Shown in pieces: positions 26,884-37,015 of a stretch of DNA of 64,000 nt (its first letter is position 1; the number at the start of each line of letters is the position of its first letter). Source of the DNA: Elioraea tepidiphila DSM 17972 (GTDB taxonomy: Bacteria > Pseudomonadota > Alphaproteobacteria > Acetobacterales > Acetobacteraceae); contig NZ_KB899918.1 in assembly GCF_000378465.1 (NCBI RefSeq), positions 1 to 64,000 of the forward strand, in the 5' to 3' direction. The notes under the pieces are model-generated. The model saw only the letters and a program-made list of their open reading frames with translations, was not told where the DNA came from and made no database searches. The position numbers and the translations under genes are program-made.

Positions 26884-27897
26884 ATGACACCCTTCCTGCC
26901 GCCGGATCTTCTGCCGCTCGTGTTCGCCGGGTTGATGGCGTTCTCGGTGCTGCTCTACGTCGTGCTCGACGGGTTCGATCTCGGTGTGGGCATCCTGCTC
27001 CGCGCCACCCGCGACCCGGCGGAGCGCGACCGCATGGTCGCCTCGATCGGCCCGTTCTGGGATGCCAACGAGACCTGGCTCGTGCTCGGCGTCGGATTGC
27101 TGCTGGTTGCCTTCCCGGTGGCGCATGGCGTGATCCTGACTGCGCTCTACCTGCCGGTGGCGGCGATGCTGGCCGGGCTGATCCTGCGCGGGGTCGCGTT
27201 CGAGTTCCGCGCCAAGGCCGCCACTGCCGAGGACAAGCGACGCTGGGATCGGCTGTTCTTCGTGGGCTCGCTGACCGCGTCGCTGGCGCAGGGGTGGATG
27301 CTCGGCCGCTACGTGCTCGGCTTCGACACCTCGCCCGCCGCCATGGCCTTCGCGGCGCTCGCCACGGTGGGGGTGGCGATCGCCTACGCGTTCATCGGCG
27401 CGTGCTGGCTGATCTGGCGCACCGATGGCGCGTTGCAGTCCCGCGCCATCGGCTGGGCCCGGTCGGGCCTGTGGGCGGTTGCGGCCGGCATCGTCGCGGT
27501 GTCGATCGCGACTCCACTCGCGAGCGAGCGCATCTTCGCGCGCTGGTTCGAGTTCCCTTACGTGGTGCTGCTGGCCCCGCTGCCGCTCGCCACGGGCGCG
27601 CTGATCCTGGGGCTGGCGGCCTTGCTGCGCCAGATGCCGCTGCCGCGGGACGCCCTGCACAGCGTGCCGTTCTGGGGTGCGACGGGGCTGTTCTGCCTCT
27701 CCTTCGCCGGCCTCGCGTGGTCCTTCTACCCCTATGTCGTGCCCGAGCGGCTGACGCTCTACGACGCGGCCGCGGCGCCGGAGAGCCTGACGCTGATCCT
27801 CGTCGGTGCGCTGATCGTGATGCCGGTGATCCTCGGCTACACCGTCCTCGCCTGGCTGGTGTTCGGCGGCAAGGCCAAGGATCTGCACTACCACTGA
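26884..27897 (+). CDS. cydB: Cytochrome bd-type ubiquinol oxidase subunit II
   Basis: The 337-residue protein has about eight to nine membrane helices and the CydB signature 'YVVLDGFDLGVGIL' near residue 25, followed by 'IGPFWDANETWLVLGVG'. It partners CydA in the inner membrane. No cydX micro-gene or cydDC transporter is visible beside it; the CIO branch often lacks CydX at this position. Confidence 0.93.
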   Translation: MTPFLPPDLLPLVFAGLMAFSVLLYVVLDGFDLGVGILLRATRDPAERDRMVASIGPFWDANETWLVLGVGLLLVAFPVAHGVILTALYLPVAAMLAGLILRGVAFEFRAKAATAEDKRRWDRLFFVGSLTASLAQGWMLGRYVLGFDTSPAAMAFAALATVGVAIAYAFIGACWLIWRTDGALQSRAIGWARSGLWAVAAGIVAVSIATPLASERIFARWFEFPYVVLLAPLPLATGALILGLAALLRQMPLPRDALHSVPFWGATGLFCLSFAGLAWSFYPYVVPERLTLYDAAAAPESLTLILVGALIVMPVILGYTVLAWLVFGGKAKDLHYH

Positions 27898-27949
27898 GTC
27901 CCGGATCGCGCCACGGCGAGCGGCCATCTTCGCGACACGCGGAGGCGCT

Positions 27950-28363
27950 ATGATGAGCATCATGTGGCGGTCGCACACGCTGATGGTGGGCTTGCTCGCG
28001 GCGCTGACCCTCTCCGGCTGCGCAACCCGCCCCTATGGCTGGCAGCGCGAGGCGGATGGCGCCTGGGCCAGCGACGAGGTGCTGCGCCGCTGCCATGAAG
28101 AGGCGGTCATGCAGGTGAACCGATCGCCCAGCTTCGCCTTCGGGTTCGGCTATGGCGGCTGGGGCTGGCCGGGACCGCGGCCGTACTGGCCCGGCTGGGG
28201 GCTCGGCTTCGGCTACGCGCCCGGCTGGGGTGTCTCGCGACTCGAGGCGATCCAGGACATGACCGCGTTCTGCATGCGCGTGCAGGGCTACCGACTTGCC
28301 CCCCTGCCCGAGGAACCAGCCGCAGCGGCGCCCGACGAGAAGCCTCCGCCCGCACGGCCGTAA
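27950..28363 (+). CDS. Glycine/tryptophan-rich putative lipoprotein
   Basis: I do not recognise a family. The 137-residue product has a signal peptide with lipobox L-S-G-C at about residues 21-24. A middle region (about 62-98) is very rich in Gly, Trp, Pro and Tyr in imperfect repeats ('FGFGYGGWGWPGPRPYWPGWG'-like), and a Pro/Ala-rich tail follows. Two cysteines other than the lipobox may pair. It follows cydB by 52 bases and could be cotranscribed. Start codons at 27950, 27953 and 27962 are possible. Confidence 0.65.
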   Translation: MMSIMWRSHTLMVGLLAALTLSGCATRPYGWQREADGAWASDEVLRRCHEEAVMQVNRSPSFAFGFGYGGWGWPGPRPYWPGWGLGFGYAPGWGVSRLEAIQDMTAFCMRVQGYRLAPLPEEPAAAAPDEKPPPARP

Positions 28364-28440
28364 CGACCTCAAGTCCTTGTGAGGATACCACGGGCCACGT
28401 CCCGACGATATCGAACAAGGCCGCTCAGGAGGGGACCGCC

Positions 28441-29445
28441 ATGCCGATCCGTCGTCGCCGGGGTTGGGACTTGCCCGCGCATGCGTTGACGCCCGAAGCC
28501 GCCGTGCTCGACCGGCGGCGCGTGCTTGCGGCGCTCGGGCTCGGTGCGGGCACGGTCGCGGCCGGTGCGTTCGGGCTGCGCACCGCCTTCGGCCAGGGGC
28601 GCGACCCGATCGGCTGGTGGGAGGCCCAGGTCGGCAACGACCCGACGCGCGATCTCTATCCGGCGACGCGCACCGGCACCTACACGCTCGACCGTCCGCT
28701 GACCGAGCCGCGCGAGGCGATCACCTACAACAACTTCTACGAGTTCGGCAGCCACAAGGGCATCTGGCAGGCCGCCCAGCGCCTGCCGCTCCGCCCCTGG
28801 ACGCTCACCATCGACGGGCTGGTCGCAACCCCGCGCACGGTCGACATCGACGAGCTGATCCGCCGCTTCCCGCTCGAGGAGCGCCACTACCGCTTCCGCT
28901 GCGTCGAGGCCTGGGCCATGGCCGTGCCCTGGACCGGCTTCCCGCTCGCCGAGCTGGTGCGCTGGGCCGAGCCGCTCGGCAGTGCGAAGTACATCGTGTT
29001 CGACACGTTCCAGGACGCGCGCGTGGCCCCCGGCTTCCGCCAGACCTGGTATCCCTGGCCCTACCAGGACGGCCTCACGATCGCCGAGGCGATGAACGAG
29101 CTCTCGCTGATGGTGACCGGCATCTACGGCAAGCCGCTGCCGCCGCAGATGGGCGCGCCGCTGCGCGTGATCACGCCCTGGAAATACGGCTTCAAACAGC
29201 CCAAGAGCATCGTCCGCATCTCCTTCACCGACCAGCGCCCGGTCAGCTTCTGGGAGAAGCTGCAAGGCAACGAGTACGGGTTCTGGGCCAACGTGAACCC
29301 CGAGGTGCCGCATCCGCGCTGGAGCCAGGCGACCGAGCGGATGCTCGGCACCGGCGAGCGCCGCCCGACCCTGATCTGGAACGGCTATGGCGAGTATGTC
29401 GCGCATCTCTACGACGGGCTGACGGGCGAGCGGCTGTTCGCGTGA
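28441..29445 (+). CDS. msrP: Protein-methionine-sulfoxide reductase catalytic subunit MsrP (YedY)
   Basis: MsrP is a periplasmic molybdoenzyme that repairs oxidised methionines in envelope proteins. The 334-residue protein has a twin-arginine region ('LDRRRVLAALGLG', residues 24-36), the 'TYNNFYEFG' segment and the molybdenum ligand C154 in 'RFRCVEAWAMAVPWTG'. Length and motifs fit the YedY family. The usual partner, heme protein MsrQ (about 200 residues, six helices), is not adjacent; a 101-residue membrane protein follows instead. Confidence 0.93.
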   Translation: MPIRRRRGWDLPAHALTPEAAVLDRRRVLAALGLGAGTVAAGAFGLRTAFGQGRDPIGWWEAQVGNDPTRDLYPATRTGTYTLDRPLTEPREAITYNNFYEFGSHKGIWQAAQRLPLRPWTLTIDGLVATPRTVDIDELIRRFPLEERHYRFRCVEAWAMAVPWTGFPLAELVRWAEPLGSAKYIVFDTFQDARVAPGFRQTWYPWPYQDGLTIAEAMNELSLMVTGIYGKPLPPQMGAPLRVITPWKYGFKQPKSIVRISFTDQRPVSFWEKLQGNEYGFWANVNPEVPHPRWSQATERMLGTGERRPTLIWNGYGEYVAHLYDGLTGERLFA

Positions 29446-29452
29446 GCGTGCC

Positions 29453-29758
29453 ATGGGCGTCGTGCGGCTGATCCTGCGCCTGCTCGGCGCCCTGCTGGTG
29501 CTGCTGGCCCTCTGGCCGCTCATGCGCGAGGCCACGATGGCCGTGGGCGCGTCTGGCCACAGCTTCATCCCGCTGGGCCAGCTCTGGTTCGAGATCGACC
29601 GCGCCTCGCTGAACATGCTCCAGGCCGGCATCCAGCGCCGCATCTCACCCGGGCTGTGGGAGGACGTGATCCAGCCTTTCCTCACGTGGCCCGCCTGGCC
29701 GGTGCTGGTCGCGACCGGGCTGACGCTCATCCTGATCAGCCGCGTGCGGCGGGCTTGA
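29453..29758 (+). CDS. Small membrane protein of unknown function
   Basis: The 101-residue product has two hydrophobic segments, near residues 5-25 and 78-96, with a polar, tryptophan-containing loop between them. It has no heme-ligand histidine pattern, so it is not MsrQ. I do not recognise the family. It starts eight bases after msrP and ends four bases before the sigma-54 activator gene, so all three are likely cotranscribed. Confidence 0.7.
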   Translation: MGVVRLILRLLGALLVLLALWPLMREATMAVGASGHSFIPLGQLWFEIDRASLNMLQAGIQRRISPGLWEDVIQPFLTWPAWPVLVATGLTLILISRVRRA

Positions 29759-29761
29759 GGC

Positions 29762-31225
<1,464 letters not shown>

Positions 31226-31629
31226 CCGGCGTCACGCAGCGCGGCCAGCGCCTCGTGCACGGCGCGGAGCAGCGCATCCGTCGCATGAACCACCGCGTCG
31301 GTGTGCCCTTGGCGGGCGGCATCGGTGAGCTGTTCGGCAGAGGCGCCGAGCGCGACGAGGCCGACCGAGCGGGCCGCACCCGCCAGGGCGTCGGCTTCGC
31401 GCGCAACCATGGGCGGCGCGTCGAGACCGCGCAGGATCGCATCCACCCGGCGATGCATCTCGCCACGGAACAGGCAGACAAGCGCCTGCGCCCTGTCATT
31501 CCCGAGCGCGGCGCGCAGCCCATCGAGCGTGGCCCGGTTCAATACGGGGGGTGGAGTCGCGTGGGTACGGGGCATCGGCGAGGCTCTCCGGCGGTCTTGC
31601 CGGACGGAAGCAAGCGCCGCGCCAATCGC

Positions 31630-32157
31630 TCAGCCGATGGGCCGCGGCAGCCGCGCGGCGCGCGCGATCACCTCCAGCGTGCGCTCCCAGAGCGCGAAGC
31701 CGTGCAGCGCCGCGAGCGGCGCCCAGGTGGCGCCGGCGCAGTCGTCGCCCGGCACCGGCTCGCCCGGTCCCGCCTCGGCGGCGAAATCCACCAGCGTGTA
31801 GTGGAAGCGGATGCGGCCCTCGGCGTCGCGCTGGATCGAGTCCACGACGTCCAGCAGCACGAAGCCGCCGGCCGGCGCGAGCCCGGTCTCCTCGGCGAGT
31901 TCGCGCCGCGCCGTCTCCTGCACGGTCTCGCCGAGCTCCTGCGCGCCGCCGGGCAGCGACCACTCGCCGAGCCGCGGCGACCTGCCGCGGCGGATCAGCA
32001 GCACCGTGTCGCCGCGCAGCAGCACCACCCCGACCCCGACCCGCGGCAGGGTGGGGTAGTCGCGGCCGCTCAGGATGGGTTCTCCTGCGGCGCGCGCAGA
32101 TCCTCGAGCCGGTAGGTCAGCACATCGGCCTTCCAGTCGGCGATCTGGAACGCCCAA
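31630..32157 (-). CDS. Nudix hydrolase
   Basis: The Nudix box G-x5-E-x7-R-E-x-x-E-E-x-G is complete around residues 71-93 ('GGAQELGETVQETARRELAEETGL'-type), so the enzyme should hydrolyse a nucleoside diphosphate derivative; the substrate cannot be told. The first 30 residues from the ATG at 32157 overlap the DUF4340 gene and are not conserved-looking, so translation may begin later, near 'YPTLPRVGVGVVLL'. It is the last gene of the Gld-like ABC operon. Confidence 0.8.
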   Translation of the reverse strand: MGVPDRRLEGRCADLPARGSARAAGEPILSGRDYPTLPRVGVGVVLLRGDTVLLIRRGRSPRLGEWSLPGGAQELGETVQETARRELAEETGLAPAGGFVLLDVVDSIQRDAEGRIRFHYTLVDFAAEAGPGEPVPGDDCAGATWAPLAALHGFALWERTLEVIARAARLPRPIG

Positions 32158-33155
32158 GGCGCGAGGCGCTGCGCGAGGCGCTCGGCTTCCGCGCGCGCGG
32201 CCTCGGGGGTCAGCATCTGCTCGGGCGGGTTCGCGGGGAGCGGGGCAGGGGGTTCGGCCCAGGATGCCGAGACGATCGCCCAGCGCTTGTCGTCGGCCTT
32301 CACCACGCGGATCGCGACCGTGAGCCCGTCGAATGTGACGAGCCGCGTCTCACCCGCCTCCTCGGCCGTGGCGAGGTCGGCGGCCGGACGCACATCGTTG
32401 AAGCTGAACCATTCCAGCGCGCGCGGCAGGTCATCGACCTTGTGCTGCTCGGGCTTGAAGTCCTCCGGCGGATCGACGACCGCGGCCTGCTCGGTGGCGG
32501 GATCGGCGCGCGCCACGGTAACGGGGTCCGCCCCGGCCCGCCGCGCCGTGACACGCGCGACCCGCTGGCGCTTGACGTCGATCACCTCGCGGTCGACCCA
32601 GAGCATCGGGTCGGTGTCGAGCCGGAGCGCGCCCTCGGCGAGATAGCTGCGGTTCTCGCCCGGGCGGCGGACATAGATCGCCTCGGGCAGGTTGCCGGCG
32701 GTGCGGATGCGCCGCCGCCCGACGATCAGCTCGGCGATCACGTTCCCCTGGCCGTCCTTCACGGTCAGGAGCTGGCTCGTGCCGCCCGCGACCGTGACAT
32801 CCTCCAGCCCGAGCCTTGAGAACAGGTCGGGATTGCCGGTGCGCTCCTCGATCAGGCGCAGCTCCGCGAGCCCCGTGAACACTTCGCGCACGCGTTCCGC
32901 GCGCGCGGGGTAGTGGCTGCGCTCGGCGATGCCCCAGACGCCGTCGCGCCGCTCGAGGGTTACCGTGCCGTCGTGGCGGCGCACCTCGATCCGCGCCGCG
33001 TTCGCGAGCCTCGGGGTGATGTCCGGGAACACAGGCCGGTCGATGATCGCGGCCTCGGTGCGCGGCGGCTCGCGCTGCCAGACCGCCGCGCCGATCGCGG
33101 CCGCGCCGATCAGGGCCGCGGCACCGAACAGAACGAGCCTGCCTCGCCTCATCAC
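32070..33155 (-). CDS. DUF4340 domain-containing protein
   Basis: A 361-residue protein with one N-terminal membrane helix (about 8-28) and a large extracytoplasmic DUF4340 region of repeated beta-rich modules, for example 'VTLERRDGVWGIAERSHYPARAERV' near residue 65. DUF4340 proteins accompany GldG-type ABC components in many bacteria; no biochemical role is known. It starts seven bases after the GldG-like gene. Confidence 0.8.
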   Translation of the reverse strand: MMRRGRLVLFGAAALIGAAAIGAAVWQREPPRTEAAIIDRPVFPDITPRLANAARIEVRRHDGTVTLERRDGVWGIAERSHYPARAERVREVFTGLAELRLIEERTGNPDLFSRLGLEDVTVAGGTSQLLTVKDGQGNVIAELIVGRRRIRTAGNLPEAIYVRRPGENRSYLAEGALRLDTDPMLWVDREVIDVKRQRVARVTARRAGADPVTVARADPATEQAAVVDPPEDFKPEQHKVDDLPRALEWFSFNDVRPAADLATAEEAGETRLVTFDGLTVAIRVVKADDKRWAIVSASWAEPPAPLPANPPEQMLTPEAARAEAERLAQRLAPWAFQIADWKADVLTYRLEDLRAPQENPS

Positions 33156-33162
33156 GCCCTCC

Positions 33163-35148
33163 TCACGCCGCGGCCTCGCGCGGCTCCTCGGCGCGACGCG
33201 CGCGGCGGCGGATGCGCCAGACCCCGAGCGCGATCGCGATCAGCGCCACCACCACCGGCACCGCGACGATGTTGGCGAGCCGCAGCGTGGTCTGGAGCCC
33301 CTCGATCTCGCGGCGCAGATCGCGCTGCACCGCGCGCAGTTCGCGCCGGGTCTCGAGGATATCGGCGCGCGCGGCCTCGATCGCAGCGCGCTGCTCCGGG
33401 GTCAGGACGGGGTCGGCGCGGCCGGCCTCGCCGGTGCCGCGGCGGAGCTCGCGCAGCTTCGCCTCGGTCTCCTCCAGCCGCTTCTGCAAGGCCTGCTCGC
33501 GGGCGCGGAACTCCGCCTCCGCTTGGCGGCGCATCGCCTCCACGAGCTCGAAGGGCCGGCGGCTCTCGCCGCGCGAGCGCAATCCGATCAGCGCGTCCGA
33601 TCCCGAGAGCGTGTCGAGCAGGTTCACCACCAGCGCGCCGTTGTCGGCGAACGGGGTCGCGACCTGCTGGCCGAAGAAGTCCTGCACCCGCACCCAGAAC
33701 CGGTCCTCGAGAATGTCGCTGTCGGCGATCACGACGAGATTGGCCGGCGCGTCGGACCGAGCACGGTGCGGCTGGCTCCGCGTGGGCGCCTCCGCTCCCT
33801 CCTCGGCCGGGGGCGGGCCGTCGGGGAAGGCGGAGGCGAGTGTGCCGCGCACCCGTGCCGCCAGCACCAGCCGTTCGTTGCCGGGGCGGAACTCGGCGAG
33901 AATCTGCGTCGGGTTCGGCTCCACGCGCACCTTCTCGGCCGGGATCGGCGCGGCCTCGGGCGAGGTGGTCACGAGCGGCTCGAACTCGATCGTCGCGCCG
34001 TCGCGCCTCGCGAGGAACCCGGCGGAGGCGAAGCTCACCTGGTTGAGCTGCCCGGTCGCCGGATTGTCGCGGCTGATCTGCTGGCCGCCCGAAGCGGTGA
34101 ACCAGGCGACGTAGTCCACCGCCTGCACCCGCTCGCGCTCGCCGGCGCGCACGCGCATGGCACCGCGCAGGTCGCCCGCCACCTTGTCCTTGTCGTAGGC
34201 GATGCCCCAGGCTTCCAGCAGGCGCGGCAGGTCGGAGGCGGTGTCACGGTTCGGCATCCCGCCCGGACCCGGGCGCGCGGCCTGCGCCTCGGAATGCGGG
34301 TCGAGCACCAGCATCAGCTTGCCGCCGCGCATCACGAACTGGTCGATCGCGTACTGCGTCTGCGCGCCCAGGTTCTGCGGATGGGCGACCATCAGCACGT
34401 CGATGTCGGCGGGGATCTCGGCGGCATCGAGCGCGACGTCCTGCACCGAGAGGAACTGGCGCATCTGCGTCATCACCACCCAGGGCGGGGTGGGGCGGCC
34501 CATGGGCCCGCGCATCTCGCCGTTCATCGGCAGGCCGGTCATCACGCCCACCTTCGGTCGGCGCGGGTTCGAGAGCTCGAACACCAGCCGCGTCAGGTCG
34601 TATTCCAGGAACCGCTCGCGCTCGGGCTGGAAGAACGGGATGATCCGCTCCTCGTCCAGCAGGTTGGTGGCGGCAAGGCCGAAGAACACCTGCTCGCCCG
34701 ACTGATCGACCGGCACGCCCTGGAGCCCGTAGGCGAGAGCCCGGTCCTCGACCTCGCTGAACGGCTCGGGTTCGTAGAATTCCAGCCGGATCTGGCCGTT
34801 CGCCAGCGCGGCGTACTCGTGCAGCAGTTCGCGCACGCGCGTGGCATAGGCGGCATAGACCGGGATGTCGCGCCCGAGCCGCGAGGAGTAGTAGAGCCGG
34901 ATCGTGATCGGTTCCGGGATCGCGCGCAGCACCGACTTCGTTCCGTCGGAGAGGGTGTAGAGCCGCTGCTCGGTCAGATCGATCCGGTAGCGGGCCAGGA
35001 ACGTCTCGGCCAGCACATTGACGCCGATCACCAGGATCAGCGCGGCGAGCAGTCCGACGGCCGAGAGCAGCCGGCGCGGCGGTGCCGCGCGTGCCGGCTT
35101 CGTCGCCGCCATCGGTTCGGTCGCCTCGACCTTGGGCGCGCCTTCCAT
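33163..35148 (-). CDS. GldG-family ABC-associated periplasmic protein
   Basis: At 661 residues this is a GldG/ABC_transp_aux family protein. It has an N-terminal membrane helix (about 28-48), a long periplasmic domain with 'RYRIDLTEQRLYTLSDGTKSVLRAI' and 'ITIRLYYSSRLG', a coiled coil (about 540-625) and a C-terminal helix ending in an arginine-rich tail. GldG works with GldF and GldA in Bacteroidetes gliding; in proteobacteria the role is unknown. It lies three bases after the permease gene. Confidence 0.82.
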   Translation of the reverse strand: MEGAPKVEATEPMAATKPARAAPPRRLLSAVGLLAALILVIGVNVLAETFLARYRIDLTEQRLYTLSDGTKSVLRAIPEPITIRLYYSSRLGRDIPVYAAYATRVRELLHEYAALANGQIRLEFYEPEPFSEVEDRALAYGLQGVPVDQSGEQVFFGLAATNLLDEERIIPFFQPERERFLEYDLTRLVFELSNPRRPKVGVMTGLPMNGEMRGPMGRPTPPWVVMTQMRQFLSVQDVALDAAEIPADIDVLMVAHPQNLGAQTQYAIDQFVMRGGKLMLVLDPHSEAQAARPGPGGMPNRDTASDLPRLLEAWGIAYDKDKVAGDLRGAMRVRAGERERVQAVDYVAWFTASGGQQISRDNPATGQLNQVSFASAGFLARRDGATIEFEPLVTTSPEAAPIPAEKVRVEPNPTQILAEFRPGNERLVLAARVRGTLASAFPDGPPPAEEGAEAPTRSQPHRARSDAPANLVVIADSDILEDRFWVRVQDFFGQQVATPFADNGALVVNLLDTLSGSDALIGLRSRGESRRPFELVEAMRRQAEAEFRAREQALQKRLEETEAKLRELRRGTGEAGRADPVLTPEQRAAIEAARADILETRRELRAVQRDLRREIEGLQTTLRLANIVAVPVVVALIAIALGVWRIRRRARRAEEPREAAA

Positions 35149-35151
35149 CGT

Positions 35152-35886
35152 TCAGCCCGCCTTCCTGAGATCGACGATCACGGCGTTGGCGTAGAGCCAG
35201 AAGCCGATGAAGGTCGCGAAGAACACGAGGTCGCGCACGGCGATCACGCCGCGCGTGACGCTCTCGTAGCGGCCGATCAGGCTGATCCGCCGCGCCGCCT
35301 CCAGCACATCGGCCGGGATCGCGTCGGCGAGGAAGCCGGCGACCACCGGGCTGCCGAACACGGTGAACACGAAGCACACGGCGGTCGCCAGCACGAAGGC
35401 GATCACCTGGTTCTTGGTGGTTGCCGACAGCGCCGCGCCGATCGCGAGATAGCAGGCGGCGATCAGCAGCGCCCCGGCATAGCCCGCCAGGATCACGCCG
35501 TTGTCGGGCGTGCCGAGCACATTCACGGTGATCACCATCGGGAAGGTGAGCGCGAGCGCGATCGCGGCGAAGGCCCACGCGGCCAGGAACTTGCCGAGCA
35601 CCGCCTGCCACATCGCCACCGGCAGGGTCAGCAGCAGTTCGATCGTGCCCGCCCGCCGCTCCTCGGCCCAGAGCCGCATCGTGATCGCCGGGATCAGCAG
35701 CAGGTAGAGCCAGGGAAGGAAGGTGAAGAAGGGCGCGAGATCGGCCTGGCCGCGGTCGAAGAAATTGCCGACCGCGAAGGTGAGCGCGCCCAGCATCACC
35801 AGGAAGATGACGATGAACACATACGCGACCGGGGTGGCGAAATAGGCCGCAAGCTCGCGCCGCGCGACGATCAAGGTGGTGCGCAT
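35152..35886 (-). CDS. ABC-2 type permease (GldF-like)
   Basis: The 244-residue membrane protein has about six helices, begins 'LIVARRELAAYFATPVAYVFIVIFL' and includes 'RLWAEERRAGTIELLLTLPV', both hallmarks of ABC-2/GldF-type permeases. It pairs with the ATPase whose stop is one base upstream. The transported molecule is unknown. Confidence 0.87.
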   Translation of the reverse strand: MRTTLIVARRELAAYFATPVAYVFIVIFLVMLGALTFAVGNFFDRGQADLAPFFTFLPWLYLLLIPAITMRLWAEERRAGTIELLLTLPVAMWQAVLGKFLAAWAFAAIALALTFPMVITVNVLGTPDNGVILAGYAGALLIAACYLAIGAALSATTKNQVIAFVLATAVCFVFTVFGSPVVAGFLADAIPADVLEAARRISLIGRYESVTRGVIAVRDLVFFATFIGFWLYANAVIVDLRKAG

Positions 35887-35887
35887 G

Positions 35888-36841
35888 TCAGGCCGCCTCG
35901 CGCATCGTCAGATCGCGGAACACCTCGTCGAGCCGGCCGCGCTCGATGAAGATCTCGCGGGGCGCGATGCCGACCGTCGCGAGCGCGGTGCGCACCGGTC
36001 CCTCGACGGACCTGCCGTCGCGCGCGAGCGCCGAGAGCGCGATCAGCCCGTCCGCGCCGCGCGCCCCCACCTCGACCGTGCCCAGCATTTCCAGCTTGCG
36101 CAGCGCCATGGCGGCGATCTCGCCCTGGTCCGCGCCCACCACCACGGTGACGGCATTGTGCCAGCGGCTGCGCTTCGCGAGTTCGGCCGGCGTCGCATCG
36201 GCCACCACGCGGCCGCGCGCGATCACCACCGCGCGCGTGCAGATCGCCTCGACCTCCTCGAGGATGTGGGTGGAGATGATGATCGCCTTCTCCGGCGCCA
36301 TGGCCGTGATCAGCTTGCGCACCTCGTGCTTCTGGTTCGGGTCAAGCCCGTCGGTCGGCTCGTCGAGGATCAGCACCTCGGGGTCGTGCAGCAGCGCCTG
36401 GGCCAGCCCGACGCGGCGCTTGAACCCCTTCGAGAGCGCCTCGATCGGGTAGTAGAGCACGTCGTGCAGGGAGGTGAGCCCGATCGCCCGCTCGACGCGC
36501 GAGCGGCGCTCCGACCCGCGGAAGCCGCGCACGGCGGCGACCCAGTCGAGGAACGCCGTGACCGTCATATCGGGATAGGTCGGCGCGCCTTCGGGCAGGT
36601 AGCCGAGGCGCTGCTTCACCGCGATCGGATCGTCCAGCACGTCATGGCCGCAGAGCCGGGCCGTGCCGCGGGTCGGCGTCAGATATCCCGCGATCATCTT
36701 CATGGTGGTGGATTTGCCGGCCCCGTTCGGCCCGAGGAAGCCGAGCACCTCGCCGCGCGCCACCGTGAGCGACACGTCGTCCACCGCCACCACGGGGCCG
36801 AAGCGCTTCTCCAGCCCCTCGGCCTCGATCATCGCTGCCAT
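35888..36841 (-). CDS. ABC transporter ATP-binding protein (GldA-like)
   Basis: A 317-residue ATPase with Walker A GPNGAGKST near residue 40, signature 'LSKGFKRRVGLAQ', Walker B 'VLILDEPTDGLD' and the switch histidine in 'ISTHILEEVE'. The C-terminal 80 residues form the extension usual in GldA/NatA-type ATPases. The ATG at 36841 has GGGAGGG upstream. It leads the operon ATPase-permease-GldG-DUF4340-Nudix. Confidence 0.9.
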   Translation of the reverse strand: MAAMIEAEGLEKRFGPVVAVDDVSLTVARGEVLGFLGPNGAGKSTTMKMIAGYLTPTRGTARLCGHDVLDDPIAVKQRLGYLPEGAPTYPDMTVTAFLDWVAAVRGFRGSERRSRVERAIGLTSLHDVLYYPIEALSKGFKRRVGLAQALLHDPEVLILDEPTDGLDPNQKHEVRKLITAMAPEKAIIISTHILEEVEAICTRAVVIARGRVVADATPAELAKRSRWHNAVTVVVGADQGEIAAMALRKLEMLGTVEVGARGADGLIALSALARDGRSVEGPVRTALATVGIAPREIFIERGRLDEVFRDLTMREAA

Positions 36842-37015
36842 CAACCCTCCCCAACACGCCCCGGCGGCCGCGGATGTAGCCTGCGCGGCCGGCCGATCAA
36901 GGCCCCGGGGTGGACCACGCACGGGGCGGGGGGTCAACCCTGGGGACGCCTCCTTCGCTGTCAAACCGCCGCGCGCATGCTGGCGTGGACCCCCGCGCCG
37001 CGCTACGCCTCTGCC

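Noticed and set aside
29453-29758. MsrQ annotation for the gene after msrP
   Set aside because: The product is half the expected length, with two hydrophobic segments and no heme-ligand histidine pattern.
32929-35949. A 1006-codon open frame on the plus strand opposite the GldG-like and permease genes
   Set aside because: Its translation is Arg/Gly/His-rich without domain motifs, as expected of an antisense shadow in GC-rich DNA; the minus strand carries clear families there.
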